DNA of 64,000 nt from Methylobacter tundripaludum (GTDB taxonomy: Bacteria > Pseudomonadota > Gammaproteobacteria > Methylococcales > Methylomonadaceae), in contig NZ_PTIY01000014.1 in NCBI RefSeq assembly GCF_002934365.1, forward strand, positions 38,088 through 102,087, read 5' to 3'. Below, one piece after another: positions 7,916 to 17,806 of the stretch (position 1 is its first letter; every line of letters starts with the position of its first letter). The notes beneath the pieces were generated by a model that saw only the letters and a program-made list of their open reading frames with translations, was not told the DNA's origin and searched no databases. Position numbers and translations under genes: made by a program.

Positions 7916-9316
7916 TTAAATAGTAATTTTCTCCCCTACCCGAGGAATATTCGCACTCCACCCTGTGCGTTTAAAACAGGTCTGCAATGATAACATAGCC
8001 GCTTTCTCGCCATGAATCAGATAAAGTCTCGGCTTGGGTTCATCAAAATGCCCCGCCCACTGTAACAACTGGCTTTGATCGGCATGAGCGCTTAACGCAC
8101 CGAGTGTATGCACCTTAGCCGCTACGTTAACATCAGCACCCAGGATTTTTAAATGTGATTTCTTACCGTCGACAATAACCCGACCCAAAGTACCTTCGGC
8201 TTGAAAGCCCGCGATAATGATATGCGCATTGTGCCGCCATAAATTGTATTTAAGATGATGACGAATGCGGCCGCCGGTACACATGCCGCTGCCGGCAATA
8301 ATAATCACGCCGCCGGCGATACGGTTAACGGCCATCGACTCTTCCGCCGTCTCTGAATAGATCAACTCAGGAAGCCAGGCTTGCCAACCATCGGGAGCAA
8401 TTTTAGTGAATTCGGGATCGTCGATATTGAATAAATGAGCATTATCAGCGTAGATATTACTGGCTCTAATCGCCATCGGACTATCCAGATAAACCTGTTT
8501 CTGAGGCAGTCCGCCCTGACGCTGAATTTTACCTAGCCAGTAAATCAGGTCCTGGGTTCTGCCCACCGCAAAAGCGGGAATAATCACATTGCCGCCACTC
8601 TCTGAGGCTTCCGCCAATGCTGCGCGTAATTCCTCCAGCGTGTTTTCCAGCGGCTTGTGATCACGGTCGCCGTAAGTGGATTCAAGCAACAAGACATCGG
8701 CTTCGGTAAAAACAGTCGGGTCGCGCATTAACGGCGAATTCAAATTGCCCAAATCACCGGAAAAAACCAGTGTTTTGGTTTTGTCTTTCTCGTTAATGCG
8801 CAAACGCACGATGGATGAACCGAGTATATGGCCGGCCTCATGAAAAGAGACACTAAGACCGGGAAGTATTTTGCTTTCCGTGCCGTAGGCTATCGGCTGA
8901 CGCAATTCCAGTAACGCGTTAACATCCGCTTCGGTATACAGAGGCTCAAGCAGCGGCTTACCGGCCCGCTCCCGGCGTTTATTTTCCCACTCGGTATCCC
9001 GTAATTGCAAATGGGCGGCATCCATCAACATCAATTCCAGTAGTGGAAAACTGGCTTCGGTCAAAAATACCGGCCCGTTGAATCCTCCTTTAACCAGCAT
9101 CGGCAAACGTCCGCAGTGGTCGAGATGGGCGTGAGACAAGACCACGGCGTCAATACTGGCGGGATTAAACGGAAAATCGGCTTCATTTTGTTTTTCCGTT
9201 TCCTTGCTCCCCTGAAACAATCCGCAATCAAGCAGTATTCGACTGGAATCGGTTTCAAGTAAGTAACAGGAACCGGTAACTTGGCCCGTTGCGCCTAAAA
9301 AAGTAAGATTTGCCAT
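7916..9316 (-). CDS. MBL-fold RNA/DNA metallohydrolase with beta-CASP domain
   Basis: 466 residues. The metallo-beta-lactamase core has HAHLDH at 62-67, which binds the two metals, with further ligands in the HEAGHILGSS and FSGDLGN segments. The beta-CASP insertion follows (VIIPAFAVGRTQDLIYWL, YLDSPMAIRAS), then SGMCTGGRIRHHLKYNL and a C-terminal LSAHADQSQLLQW. This is the architecture of CPSF73-like nucleases, and many bacterial members act on RNA. The frame extends upstream to 9391, but the family start is MANLTFLGATGQVTGSC, so I use ATG 9316. The substrate is unknown. Confidence 0.87.
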   Translation of the reverse strand: MANLTFLGATGQVTGSCYLLETDSSRILLDCGLFQGSKETEKQNEADFPFNPASIDAVVLSHAHLDHCGRLPMLVKGGFNGPVFLTEASFPLLELMLMDAAHLQLRDTEWENKRRERAGKPLLEPLYTEADVNALLELRQPIAYGTESKILPGLSVSFHEAGHILGSSIVRLRINEKDKTKTLVFSGDLGNLNSPLMRDPTVFTEADVLLLESTYGDRDHKPLENTLEELRAALAEASESGGNVIIPAFAVGRTQDLIYWLGKIQRQGGLPQKQVYLDSPMAIRASNIYADNAHLFNIDDPEFTKIAPDGWQAWLPELIYSETAEESMAVNRIAGGVIIIAGSGMCTGGRIRHHLKYNLWRHNAHIIIAGFQAEGTLGRVIVDGKKSHLKILGADVNVAAKVHTLGALSAHADQSQLLQWAGHFDEPKPRLYLIHGEKAAMLSLQTCFKRTGWSANIPRVGEKITI

Positions 9317-9516
9317 TGCGTCGCCTAGTAGTTGATTGAAACTTAATAATGCTGTCGCCGCACGAATGGCTACCTCAAATTCCCACGACAATGCAGTTGA
9401 TGTTAGAATCGTGCCGTCATCGAGCCATACAGCAAAAAGACTGATTATTATAAAAAGATTTATCGTAACCCAACTGCAATACTTAATATTACAAAATTTT
9501 TCAGCGAAGACATCAA

Positions 9517-11265
9517 TTGAAAAAGACCATAGAATATTTTATTTCTCGATCTCTCATCTTTCTGTTCCTGATTTTCCCCATGCAGGCCCTACTTGCCGAA
9601 GAAACCATCAATCAGGAACACGGTATAGCCCGGGAAATTTCCGCGATTATTGCAGCCAAACAGCATCCTTACCTGATGCTGTCCAATTTTCCAAATCGTA
9701 CCGAAGACCTTGAGTCCATCTACACGATGTCAAACCACCAACTGCTGTGGCTGGGCAACGCGAATGCCGAAAAAAACATTACCGATGTGCTCAATCTGTT
9801 GGCGAACGCAACTAGCCATGGTTTAAATCCAAAAAATTATGATGCCGATCCGCTACGGCAGAAACTGCTATCCATATTGAAACTTAAGCCTGATTCGTAC
9901 AAAGAGTTAGCATTATATGACACGGCGATAAGTATATCGTTATTACGGTTCCTGCATGATTTACATTATGGCCGCGTAAATCCGCAAGGCATTAATTTTA
10001 ACTTGAAGCTAAGAGAAAAAAAGCTGATCGACCTACCCTTGCTGATTAAAAACAGCTTGGCGCAAAATACGCTGATTCAATTACCGCTATCGGTCGAACC
10101 GACTTTAAAGCAATATCAAAAGCTAAAACAGGCATTGGCTAATTACCGTCAACTTGCCGCAACCGCGCAGCCTTTTCAGCTGGTTATAGAAAAAACCTTG
10201 CATCCCGGCGACACCCATCCGCAAATTGCCGAATTACAACGATTTTTAACTATTATCGGTGATTTGCCCAAAGATAAATCTGCCATCAGTACGGAAAACC
10301 CATTGCTATACACCGAGGCTATCGCTGCCGGAGTTAAGAATTTCCAAAAAAGACATGGGCTCACTGCCGATGGTCATATCGGAAAGAGCTCTGTGTCCAC
10401 GCTTAACGTGCCTTTAAGCCAACGCGTAACACAAGTCGAGTTAGCTATGGAAAGACTGCGTTGGCTGCCTGAGTTCAATGGCGGAGCATCCATTATTGTC
10501 AACATCCCGGCCTTCCAGTTATGGGCGTTCGATGACATTGATCAAGCCGATGCCAATATAATTAATATGAGAGTCGTTGTCGGTAAAGCGCTGAAATACC
10601 AAACACCGGTATTGATGGCGGAAATGCATTTTATCGATTTCATGCCTTACTGGAATGTCCCTTACAGCATCATAAAAAACGAAATATTACCCAAACTAAC
10701 TCGAAACAGTTATTACCTTGATAAAGAAAACATGGAAGTCGTTTCTGTATTTCGCGACTCGGAAAGCCCTATGGCGCTTAACGAGGAAACAATGAATCTG
10801 CTTAAACAGGGAAAGTTAAGAATCAGGCAGCGCCCCGGGGATAAAAACGCCTTGGGTAAAGTCAAGTTCATTTTCCCCAATAAAGACGATGTGTATTTGC
10901 ACGATACGCCGGCAAATGCGTTGTTTAGCCAGTCAAGAAGGGATTTCAGTCATGGCTGCGTGAGAGTTGCCGCCCCTCAAAAACTGGCTGAATTTGCGCT
11001 TAAAAACCAGGATAATTGGAATGCAGAAACGATACAACAGGCCATGAACACGGCCAAAACGCAACGTGTGATCTTGAAAAAGCCAATACCGGTGTTGTTT
11101 TTTTATACCACGGCTTTTTTTGACCAGAATGATAATTTAGAATTTTACCCTGATATTTACGGTCATGACGCGGCATTGATGGAGGCTCTTAGCAAACCGG
11201 ACGACCTACCCGACCAATTGCTTTTTATCGGCACTAATACTGCGCCGGGAGCGCTAATTAAATAA
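9517..11265 (+). CDS. L,D-transpeptidase, YcbB/LdtD type, with peptidoglycan-binding domain
   Basis: 582 residues exported to the periplasm to form 3-3 crosslinks in peptidoglycan. It begins with a signal peptide (about 1-27, ending ALLAEE). A long scaffold region precedes a peptidoglycan-binding domain (about 230-300; HPQIAELQRFL, FQKRHGLTADGHIGKSS) and the YkuD catalytic domain with HGCVRV; the nucleophile is C481. Size and order match the large LdtD class. The start codon is TTG at 9517; the next ATG would remove most of the signal peptide. A MepK-like peptidase gene faces it 46 bp downstream, recalling the ldtD-mepK neighbourhood of enterobacteria, but here the two are convergent. Confidence 0.88.
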   Translation: MKKTIEYFISRSLIFLFLIFPMQALLAEETINQEHGIAREISAIIAAKQHPYLMLSNFPNRTEDLESIYTMSNHQLLWLGNANAEKNITDVLNLLANATSHGLNPKNYDADPLRQKLLSILKLKPDSYKELALYDTAISISLLRFLHDLHYGRVNPQGINFNLKLREKKLIDLPLLIKNSLAQNTLIQLPLSVEPTLKQYQKLKQALANYRQLAATAQPFQLVIEKTLHPGDTHPQIAELQRFLTIIGDLPKDKSAISTENPLLYTEAIAAGVKNFQKRHGLTADGHIGKSSVSTLNVPLSQRVTQVELAMERLRWLPEFNGGASIIVNIPAFQLWAFDDIDQADANIINMRVVVGKALKYQTPVLMAEMHFIDFMPYWNVPYSIIKNEILPKLTRNSYYLDKENMEVVSVFRDSESPMALNEETMNLLKQGKLRIRQRPGDKNALGKVKFIFPNKDDVYLHDTPANALFSQSRRDFSHGCVRVAAPQKLAEFALKNQDNWNAETIQQAMNTAKTQRVILKKPIPVLFFYTTAFFDQNDNLEFYPDIYGHDAALMEALSKPDDLPDQLLFIGTNTAPGALIK

Positions 11266-11311
11266 AAGCGGCAATCCGGCACATCATATTAAATAACTTT
11301 CGAATAGAAAT

Positions 11312-12031
11312 CTAGCTACCCCAGGTTCTCACACTACCTGTATCCAGATGCACAAAGTCGGATTTTTCGTAATAGCCGACGCCGCCGCGACGCATGGCAA
11401 GCGCTGCATTTCTGATTCGTCTGGTATCCAAGCCCTCAATGCGTATATCAATCGCCCTGCCCTGCATATGCAGGCTGTTTTTGGCGACGCCATCGCTGTG
11501 TTTGCGCAAATCGGCATTGGTAGCCGGCGACCTATAACCGGAGACGATATGAAAAGGCTTCCTGACCTCAAGAGTATGTTTCAGATCATACAACTGATCC
11601 AGCAATGCCGGGTCAATAGGGTGGACACTACCGTCATGGTAGTCACGAAACAAATGATTAATTTCGTGAAGAGCATCTTTGATGTAACGGCCCTGCTCAA
11701 AATAAGTCAGCTTCAGCTGGTCACCTGTATGGGTGTTATGGAAAGCAAGCACCTTATGCGAGGGCGAGTTCCGATCAAATAGGTTATTGACATCCGCCTG
11801 ATGCGAAGACATATGTGAAGACAAATGCCGATGCAGCGTGTCATGAATGCGCGTCTTATGGGAAGTCGAATGCGAATTAAGCATTGCGTGCGAGGCTATG
11901 TGTTTAACTTTAGCGTTTGCGGTCCCGATTCCCCCTGCCATCAGCAAGGAGCCATAAGCCATGTTTTTTAGGAACTTGCGTCTTGATGAAATAATGTCGC
12001 TTTCAGTCATAGTCGTGGTACTCGTGTCCAT
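11312..12031 (-). CDS. MepK-like (DUF882/YcbK) murein endopeptidase with Tat signal
   Basis: 239 residues. The N-terminus has a twin-arginine signal, SSRRKFLKN, then a hydrophobic stretch ending GTANA, so it is exported folded through Tat. The C-terminal half is the M15-like peptidase domain, with metal ligands in HMQGRAIDIRI and FVHLDTG; MepK enzymes cleave 3-3 crosslinks. Residues about 43-100 form a linker with many His and Ser (HIASHAMLNSHSTSH and further HxxSH patterns) that I do not know from the family and that could bind metal. It is convergent with the L,D-transpeptidase that makes the presumed substrate. The exact start could be seven residues later. Confidence 0.82.
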   Translation of the reverse strand: MDTSTTTMTESDIISSRRKFLKNMAYGSLLMAGGIGTANAKVKHIASHAMLNSHSTSHKTRIHDTLHRHLSSHMSSHQADVNNLFDRNSPSHKVLAFHNTHTGDQLKLTYFEQGRYIKDALHEINHLFRDYHDGSVHPIDPALLDQLYDLKHTLEVRKPFHIVSGYRSPATNADLRKHSDGVAKNSLHMQGRAIDIRIEGLDTRRIRNAALAMRRGGVGYYEKSDFVHLDTGSVRTWGS

Positions 12032-12378
12032 GCTTTATTACGTATAATTACAGAGATTTCATTTTGGTCATTTAACCTTAAATTAATCTTAAGTATTCCA
12101 TGCATAAAGACATATAAAGCCTTAAATATAGATAATTATTTAAAATTTGCGACATTGAAATCCCCATCGGCTTTATCTATCCATTGAAACCTTGAATGCG
12201 ATTTTGTCACGGACGCAGCTGCCCCCTCAAAAGCCGGTTAATCGAGTGATGAAGCAGCGTAAATATTTCATTCTCCACAAAGATCGCCATAAAACTTCGT
12301 GACCTACGTGGTGAATTTAAATATGTAATAAAGATATACTTACAACCTTGAACACTGCATCTCTAATGGACGACACTC
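12032..12378. other. intergenic region between divergent genes
   Basis: About 350 bp, A/T-rich, holding the promoters of the MepK-like gene and of the DUF1704 gene. I see no open frame with coding character, no strong hairpin and no repeat. Confidence 0.5.
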
Positions 12379-13671
12379 ATGCGCAAAAAAGCCATTAAAC
12401 CCTCCGCTTATCTGACCGAAGTCAAAACGCTATCGGACCGGATCGTCAAGGCTCAACAACCGATCCGCATACTCGACGCGATCAAATGGGATGATCATAT
12501 CAAACAGGCTTTTTTTGACAGCGATTGCAAACAATCGCCGATAGTCACCCCCGATTATTATCAAAAACGTCCCTTGGGCTTTGACCCGAACGAAAAGAAA
12601 CAGGAGTTTTACCAAATCGAGCGTGATTTGATGCGCAAGCTTGGCCAGCTCAACCCGCTCAGCGTGATCATGCGCCGCATTTGCAAGGAATACCTGGACG
12701 TGGTGCGTATGCTGGAGACCAGAGGGAAACCGACCTTCGCCAATATTTCCCAGGAATTATACGGCTCATCCCAGGACGTTTTTCATGTCGGCGACCCAAC
12801 CATTGCCGATCTCGGCAGCATGATGGAAGAAACCCTGTCGCAACTGCTGAAACTGGATTTCCTGGTCGAGGAGCCCAAAACCATCAACGCCAAGGATGCT
12901 GTCGCCATCCTTAACGAAAAAATAGAAGCCGTGTTTCCGGGCGACGGCCTGCGCGCGATGCTTAGCGACGGTATCGTCGCCGATGCCGCCGCCGGCACCG
13001 ATTACATTAAATTGCGCGCCGATGCATGGTTCAACATGCGCGACCTGCGCGTACTTGAAGTTCACGAAATATGGGTGCATTTGGGGACTACCCTGAACGG
13101 TCTGGCTCAACCCTATTGCACATTCCTCGGCAAAGGGCCGCCGTCCGCGACCATCACCCAGGAAGGGTTGGCTGTACTAATGGAGATATTAACCTTCAGT
13201 TCCACACCGAACCGGCTGATGCGCCTGATCAACCGAGTGCGCGCCATCACTCTGGCCGAAGAAGGCGCTGACTTTATGGATATATTCGATTTCTTTAGGG
13301 ATAAAGGCTTGGACAAGGAAGAAAGTTATACGCTCAGCAGCCGGGTATTCAGGGGCAGCAGCTCTGACGGCATGCCGTTCACCAAAGACCTGACCTACAT
13401 CAAAGGCTTTGTACTGACTTATAATTTCATGCGCCTGGCGGTCAGCAAGGGCAAACCTGATCGCATCCCGTTGCTGTTTTGCGGTAAAACCATGATAGAA
13501 GACATGAAGGTGCTGGTGGACCTGGTTGAAGAAGGCACCGTGATAGCGCCACGCTTTTTGCCGCCGCAGTTTAAAGACCTGATGGGCCTTTCGTCCTGGA
13601 TGAGTTTCAGCCGTTTCATGTCGACCATGAATTTCCGGCAACTGGAACAAGACTATGCCAATGTTTTATGA
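12379..13671 (+). CDS. QEGLA-motif (DUF1704) putative zinc carboxypeptidase, MATCAP-like family
   Basis: 430 residues of the bacterial family named flavohemoglobin expression-modulating QEGLA motif protein. The zinc-peptidase motif HEIWVH is at 229-234 (HExxxH) and the name-giving QEGLA at 261-265; in the eukaryotic relative MATCAP/KIAA0895L the same motifs form the active site of a tyrosine carboxypeptidase. The bacterial substrate is unknown. There is no signal peptide, so it should act in the cytoplasm. Local G+C is higher than in the neighbouring secreted-protein gene. No flavohemoglobin gene is nearby; the family name should not be taken as function. Confidence 0.82.
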   Translation: MRKKAIKPSAYLTEVKTLSDRIVKAQQPIRILDAIKWDDHIKQAFFDSDCKQSPIVTPDYYQKRPLGFDPNEKKQEFYQIERDLMRKLGQLNPLSVIMRRICKEYLDVVRMLETRGKPTFANISQELYGSSQDVFHVGDPTIADLGSMMEETLSQLLKLDFLVEEPKTINAKDAVAILNEKIEAVFPGDGLRAMLSDGIVADAAAGTDYIKLRADAWFNMRDLRVLEVHEIWVHLGTTLNGLAQPYCTFLGKGPPSATITQEGLAVLMEILTFSSTPNRLMRLINRVRAITLAEEGADFMDIFDFFRDKGLDKEESYTLSSRVFRGSSSDGMPFTKDLTYIKGFVLTYNFMRLAVSKGKPDRIPLLFCGKTMIEDMKVLVDLVEEGTVIAPRFLPPQFKDLMGLSSWMSFSRFMSTMNFRQLEQDYANVL

Positions 13672-13753
13672 TTTGTGCATATAATTGCGCTTTGGCTGCG
13701 GCAGAGCCTCTCTTTACTGATCACGACAAAAATAATAATGACAAGGTAATCCT

Positions 13754-14173
13754 ATGAAAGCACCAAGACTACTAGCCCTATTTTTTATAGTTTCCTGCTT
13801 TAGCGTCAGCGCAAGTCATGCAGCAGAGCATCATAGCGGACACGGCGCAAGCAACAGCGGTGGCGGCGGCGGGGAGAATGCCTGCTCAAAACCGCAACTT
13901 ACCAAGTTTCTGCCTGCAAATTTAGCAACCGTTGCGCCGGGGTCCGCGTTCTCTTTTTACGCTTTTAATGTGGAAAAACCCGAGCAAATCAAAGTCACCG
14001 TAAAAACAATCCCCGTTGAAGTGACAACGGAAGATAAAGAATCGTTTATTGTAGTAAAAGGGCATTTACCCGCCGAATTAGTTAACACAACGGCAAGAAT
14101 CAACATCAAGGTTAACGCCAAGGTTTCAAGATGTAATGGCGAAGACGGCTGGCTGGTAAAAATTGCCGAGTAA
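13754..14173 (+). CDS. small secreted protein of unknown function
   Basis: 139 residues. A signal peptide (1-23, ending SHAAE) is followed by a flexible His/Gly segment (HHSGHGASNSGGGGG) and a beta-rich domain of about 90 residues. The mature part has two cysteines (one right after the linker, CSKPQ, and one in SRCNGEDGW), which could form a disulphide in the periplasm. I do not recognise the family. It lies between the DUF1704 gene and the RMD1-family gene in the same direction with its own ribosome site (AAGGTAAT), so co-transcription is possible but not evident. Confidence 0.65.
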   Translation: MKAPRLLALFFIVSCFSVSASHAAEHHSGHGASNSGGGGGENACSKPQLTKFLPANLATVAPGSAFSFYAFNVEKPEQIKVTVKTIPVEVTTEDKESFIVVKGHLPAELVNTTARINIKVNAKVSRCNGEDGWLVKIAE

Positions 14174-14258
14174 TAGCGGTTCTTTTTCATCTGCATCGGC
14201 AGATGGAAGTATCTGTCTGCCGACACGATCAACGAATGTTAATTTTTAAGAGCGTTTC

Positions 14259-15053
14259 ATGTCTGAAAACCAGTCCATTAAACACTGCGTAGCTTTTTGT
14301 CTGGCGCAAAGCTTTGATATTAGCGCATTGGCAAAATTGCTTTCAGATTCATCGCTGATAAGAATTATTAAAGGCGCTTTACTGATTGAGGATGATCAAT
14401 CCTGGTCGGTGGTCTTTGCTTACGGCGCTGTTGTGCACTGGAATGTCAGTTCGGAACAGCAGACCAAGTTGCATCAGTTATTGTTGGATCATGCAGCTTA
14501 TCCGCTGATTTCACCGGAGGAAGACAACTTCAGTTTCGCTCTCGATTGCCCCAACACCCGCATTGTTGAAGACCATATTGAAATCGAATCTTCGGATCCC
14601 ATTCTGATATTTGCATTATCCCAAGGCATGGCCCAATCGATTAAGCTGGCCGCTTTTGAAACCAATGCCATTACAACCATCAACAACACCAGCTACATTC
14701 CCAAATCATTAGCTGAAAACGGAAGAATCAAATTAAGCCGTCATAAAATAGCGAAAATCCGCGGACAGCTGTTTTTAACCAAAAGCGACATCATTTTGAA
14801 TTACGACCTGCTCGATACGCCTGATTTCTTTTGGGAATACCCGGAATATGAGGCTTTTTACGGCGTCACCGCCAAGTACCTGGAAATAGCCCAGCGGACC
14901 GAGGTTTTGTCAAAAAAGCTGGAGACTATCCACGAGTTATTTGAAATGCTGGCGGACGAGCAAAAACACCGGCATTCAACGATATTGGAGTGGATTATTA
15001 TCTGGCTGATTGCTTTCGAAATAGGCATGACGATATTCGACAAAGTACTCTAA
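14259..15053 (+). CDS. RMD1/YagE-family (DUF155) protein
   Basis: 264 residues. The family pattern is visible: an N-terminal beta-rich part with LIRIIKGALLIEDDQSWSVV and FAYGAVVHWNV, a middle FALSQGMAQSIKLAAFE, and a C-terminal FFWEYPEYEAFYGVTAKYLE followed by a helix and a final membrane anchor (about 245-262, IIIWLIAFEIGMTIF). In eukaryotes RMD1/RMND1 are mitochondrial proteins needed for translation; the bacterial role is unknown. The gene ends 15 bp before rlmJ, so the two are likely one transcript. Confidence 0.83.
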   Translation: MSENQSIKHCVAFCLAQSFDISALAKLLSDSSLIRIIKGALLIEDDQSWSVVFAYGAVVHWNVSSEQQTKLHQLLLDHAAYPLISPEEDNFSFALDCPNTRIVEDHIEIESSDPILIFALSQGMAQSIKLAAFETNAITTINNTSYIPKSLAENGRIKLSRHKIAKIRGQLFLTKSDIILNYDLLDTPDFFWEYPEYEAFYGVTAKYLEIAQRTEVLSKKLETIHELFEMLADEQKHRHSTILEWIIIWLIAFEIGMTIFDKVL

Positions 15054-15068
15054 ACAATTAAATCCATC

Positions 15069-15911
15069 ATGCTCAGCTACCGACATTCCTTTCACGCGGG
15101 CAATTTTGCCGACGTACTAAAACATATCGTCCTGATACAATCTCTTGGATACTTAACAAAGAAAGACAAGCCCTTTTGCTGCATCGATACCCATGCAGGC
15201 CCCGGAAAATACGAGCTGGACGGCGACTACGCATTAAAAAACCGGGAGTTTGACACCGGCATCGGCAAGCTATGGCAACGCAATGACTTGCCGGAATGCG
15301 TTGCCCACTATGTCAGCCTGATCAAACGCTTTAACGGCCCCGGCAAATTAACCCGCTATCCCGGCTCTCCGTTAATTACCAAACAGTTGCTGCGCGACAA
15401 AGACCGGCTGTGTTTATTTGAACTGCACAACACCGAAATAAAGCTATTAACCGCCGAAGCCGACAAAGATAAGCGCATCAGCGTATTTCATGGCGATGGT
15501 TTAAAAAGCTGTTTAAAGTTGTTGCCGCCATTCGAACGCCGGGGACTGATACTGATTGACCCTTCCTATGAAATAAAAAGCGATTACCAAGAAGTTGTTG
15601 AAGCACTGGCCGTCATGCATAAGCGTTTTGCTACAGGCACTTATGCGCTCTGGTATCCGGTCATTGAGCGTAGCCGCAATAAGAAACTGGAGCGCGCAAT
15701 TCAAGCCAGCGGCATCAACAATGTGCAGTTATTCGAACTGGGCATACGCGCTGACAGCGACGAACACGGCATGACCGCCAGCGGCATGATCGTCGTCAAT
15801 CCGCCGTGGACTTTGGCAGCTGAAATGCAACAGGTTTTGCCGTGGCTGGCCGATGTTCTGGGCAATGACGGCGAAGGTTTTCACCGGATACAGACGCTGG
15901 TTGCCGAATAG
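15069..15911 (+). CDS. rlmJ: 23S rRNA (adenine(2030)-N6)-methyltransferase
   Basis: 280 residues, the usual length for RlmJ. The N-terminus MLSYRHSFHAGNFADVLKH is the family signature. CIDTHAGPGKYEL binds SAM, and LILIDPSYE carries the DPxY catalytic motif of adenine N6-methyltransferases. It modifies A2030 in 23S rRNA during ribosome assembly. The upstream DUF155-family gene is 15 bp away. A dispersed repeat lies just after the stop. Confidence 0.93.
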   Translation: MLSYRHSFHAGNFADVLKHIVLIQSLGYLTKKDKPFCCIDTHAGPGKYELDGDYALKNREFDTGIGKLWQRNDLPECVAHYVSLIKRFNGPGKLTRYPGSPLITKQLLRDKDRLCLFELHNTEIKLLTAEADKDKRISVFHGDGLKSCLKLLPPFERRGLILIDPSYEIKSDYQEVVEALAVMHKRFATGTYALWYPVIERSRNKKLERAIQASGINNVQLFELGIRADSDEHGMTASGMIVVNPPWTLAAEMQQVLPWLADVLGNDGEGFHRIQTLVAE

Positions 15912-15944
15912 CCCAGCAGCGCCCATTCAAGGTATAATTGCCTG

Positions 15945-16034
15945 AAAAAATAGAACACGGACAACAGTGATAAGACGGATTTAAACGGATTTTTTCCTTT
16001 TTTTATCAGTGCCAATCAGCCAAATCCGCATCTA
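15945..16034. repeat. dispersed palindromic repeat, family A, copy 1
   Basis: An element of about 90 bp starts with AAATAGAACACGGA and ends with CAGCCAAATCCGCA; the core has GACGGATTTAAACGGATTT and ATCAGTGCCAATCAGC. Copy 2 at 52609-52689 shares the order of blocks and ends in CCGTGTTCTATTTTTC, the reverse complement of the left end here. It looks like a non-coding MITE-like repeat between genes. Confidence 0.6.
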
Positions 16035-16103
16035 TTATTAATAGTCCGTATCGGCCAAGTAACACGTATAATTGACATAAACCCACTTCAATAACAAAAA
16101 CCA

Positions 16104-17768
16104 ATGTCCACAAACGATAACCAACCTACGTCAAACTTTATCCGCCAGATCATCGCCAATGATCTGAAAGACAACAAAAACAACGGCAAAGTCATCACCC
16201 GCTTCCCCCCCGAGCCTAACGGCTACCTGCATATCGGTCATGCAAAATCGATCTGCCTGAATTTCGGCATCGCCGCCGAAAACAACGGCCGCTGCAATCT
16301 GCGTTTTGACGACACCAATCCCGAAAAAGAAAGCGACGAATACGTGGAATCGATCAAACGCGACGTACACTGGTTGGGCTTTGAATGGTCGGAATTACAT
16401 CACGCGTCGGATTATTTCGAGCAGCTCTACGACTATGCCGTGCAACTGATCGAACAAGGACTGGCCTATGTCGACAGCCTATCCGCCGAACAAATCCGGG
16501 CCTATCGCGGCACCTTGACCGAACCCGGCAAGGAAAGCCCCGACCGTAGCCGTCCGATAGCGGAAAACCTCGATTTATTCAAACGCATGCGCGCCGGTGA
16601 ATTTGCTGACGGCCAGTACGTGCTGCGCGCAAAAATCGACATGGCTTCGCCCAACATCAACATGCGCGACCCGGCGTTGTACCGGATTCGCCGCGTGCAT
16701 CACCAACGCACCGGCGACGACTGGTGCATCTATCCGATGTACGATTACACCCACTGCATTTCCGACGCGCTGGAAGGCATCACCCATTCGCTGTGTACGC
16801 TGGAGTTTGAAGACCACCGCCCGCTTTACGACTGGGTGCTGGATCAGGTTAAGACACCGACCCATCCGCAGCAGATTGAATTTGCCCGCTTGCAGCTCGA
16901 GTACACCATCGTCAGTAAACGCAAACTCAACCAGTTGGTCACCGAAAAACACGTAAACGGTTGGGACGACCCACGCATGCCGACTATCGCCGGTTTGCGC
17001 CGCGCAGGTTTTACGCCTAAATCGATACGCGATTTTTGCGAGCGCATCGGCCTGACCAAGCAAAACTCCTGGATCGAAATGGGCGTGCTGGAATACTGCA
17101 TCCGCGAAGATTTAAACGAGAATGCGCTCAGAGCCATGGCGGTTCTACAGCCGCTGCGCGTGGTCATCGACAATTATCCTGAAGGCCAAACAGAGCAACT
17201 GGAAGTCAGCAACCACCCGCAAAAACCCGAGCTGGGCAAACGCATCGTGCCTTTCTCCAAGGTCATTTTGATCGAACGGGATGATTTTGCCGAAAATCCG
17301 CCTCCAAAATTCAAGCGTTTGGTGGAAGGCGGCGAGGTCCGTTTGCGCGGCTCTTACGTTATCCGGTGCAACGAAATCATCAAGGATGCCGGCGGCAACA
17401 TCACCGAACTGCGTTGCAGCTACGACCCCGACACCTTGGGCAAAAACCCCGAAGGCCGAAAAGTCAAAGGCGTGATCCACTGGGTTTCCGAGCAGCATTC
17501 GCAACCGGCGGAACTGCGCCTGTATAACCGCTTATTCAGTGTGCCTAACCCTGACAATGAAGAAAATTTCCTGGACGTCATAAACCCGGATTCGCTGGAA
17601 GTCCTTACCAATTGCCGGGTCGAGGCCAGCTTGGCCCATGCTCAAGCGGAAAACCGTTACCAGTTTGAACGTACCGGCTATTTTTGCCTTGACGCGATAG
17701 ACAGCGTGAATGGCAAACTGGTGTTTAACCGCACCGTGACCCTGCGGGATAGCTGGGAAAAAGACTAA
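16104..17768 (+). CDS. glnS: glutaminyl-tRNA synthetase
   Basis: 554 residues, a class I synthetase that charges tRNA-Gln. The HIGH motif is at 43-46 within [16 protein letters not shown], the amino-acid and tRNA acceptor-binding region contains [12 protein letters not shown], and the KMSKS-type loop is VSKRK at about 270-274. The C-terminal beta-barrel anticodon-binding domains are complete. The presence of GlnRS implies direct Gln-tRNA charging, as usual in gammaproteobacteria. An NTF2-like gene follows after 38 bp. Confidence 0.96.
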   Translation: MSTNDNQPTSNFIRQIIANDLKDNKNNGKVITRFPPEPNGYLHIGHAKSICLNFGIAAENNGRCNLRFDDTNPEKESDEYVESIKRDVHWLGFEWSELHHASDYFEQLYDYAVQLIEQGLAYVDSLSAEQIRAYRGTLTEPGKESPDRSRPIAENLDLFKRMRAGEFADGQYVLRAKIDMASPNINMRDPALYRIRRVHHQRTGDDWCIYPMYDYTHCISDALEGITHSLCTLEFEDHRPLYDWVLDQVKTPTHPQQIEFARLQLEYTIVSKRKLNQLVTEKHVNGWDDPRMPTIAGLRRAGFTPKSIRDFCERIGLTKQNSWIEMGVLEYCIREDLNENALRAMAVLQPLRVVIDNYPEGQTEQLEVSNHPQKPELGKRIVPFSKVILIERDDFAENPPPKFKRLVEGGEVRLRGSYVIRCNEIIKDAGGNITELRCSYDPDTLGKNPEGRKVKGVIHWVSEQHSQPAELRLYNRLFSVPNPDNEENFLDVINPDSLEVLTNCRVEASLAHAQAENRYQFERTGYFCLDAIDSVNGKLVFNRTVTLRDSWEKD

Positions 17769-17806
17769 CCCAATATCACTCTGAATTTATCAACCACGGA
17801 ATCACT

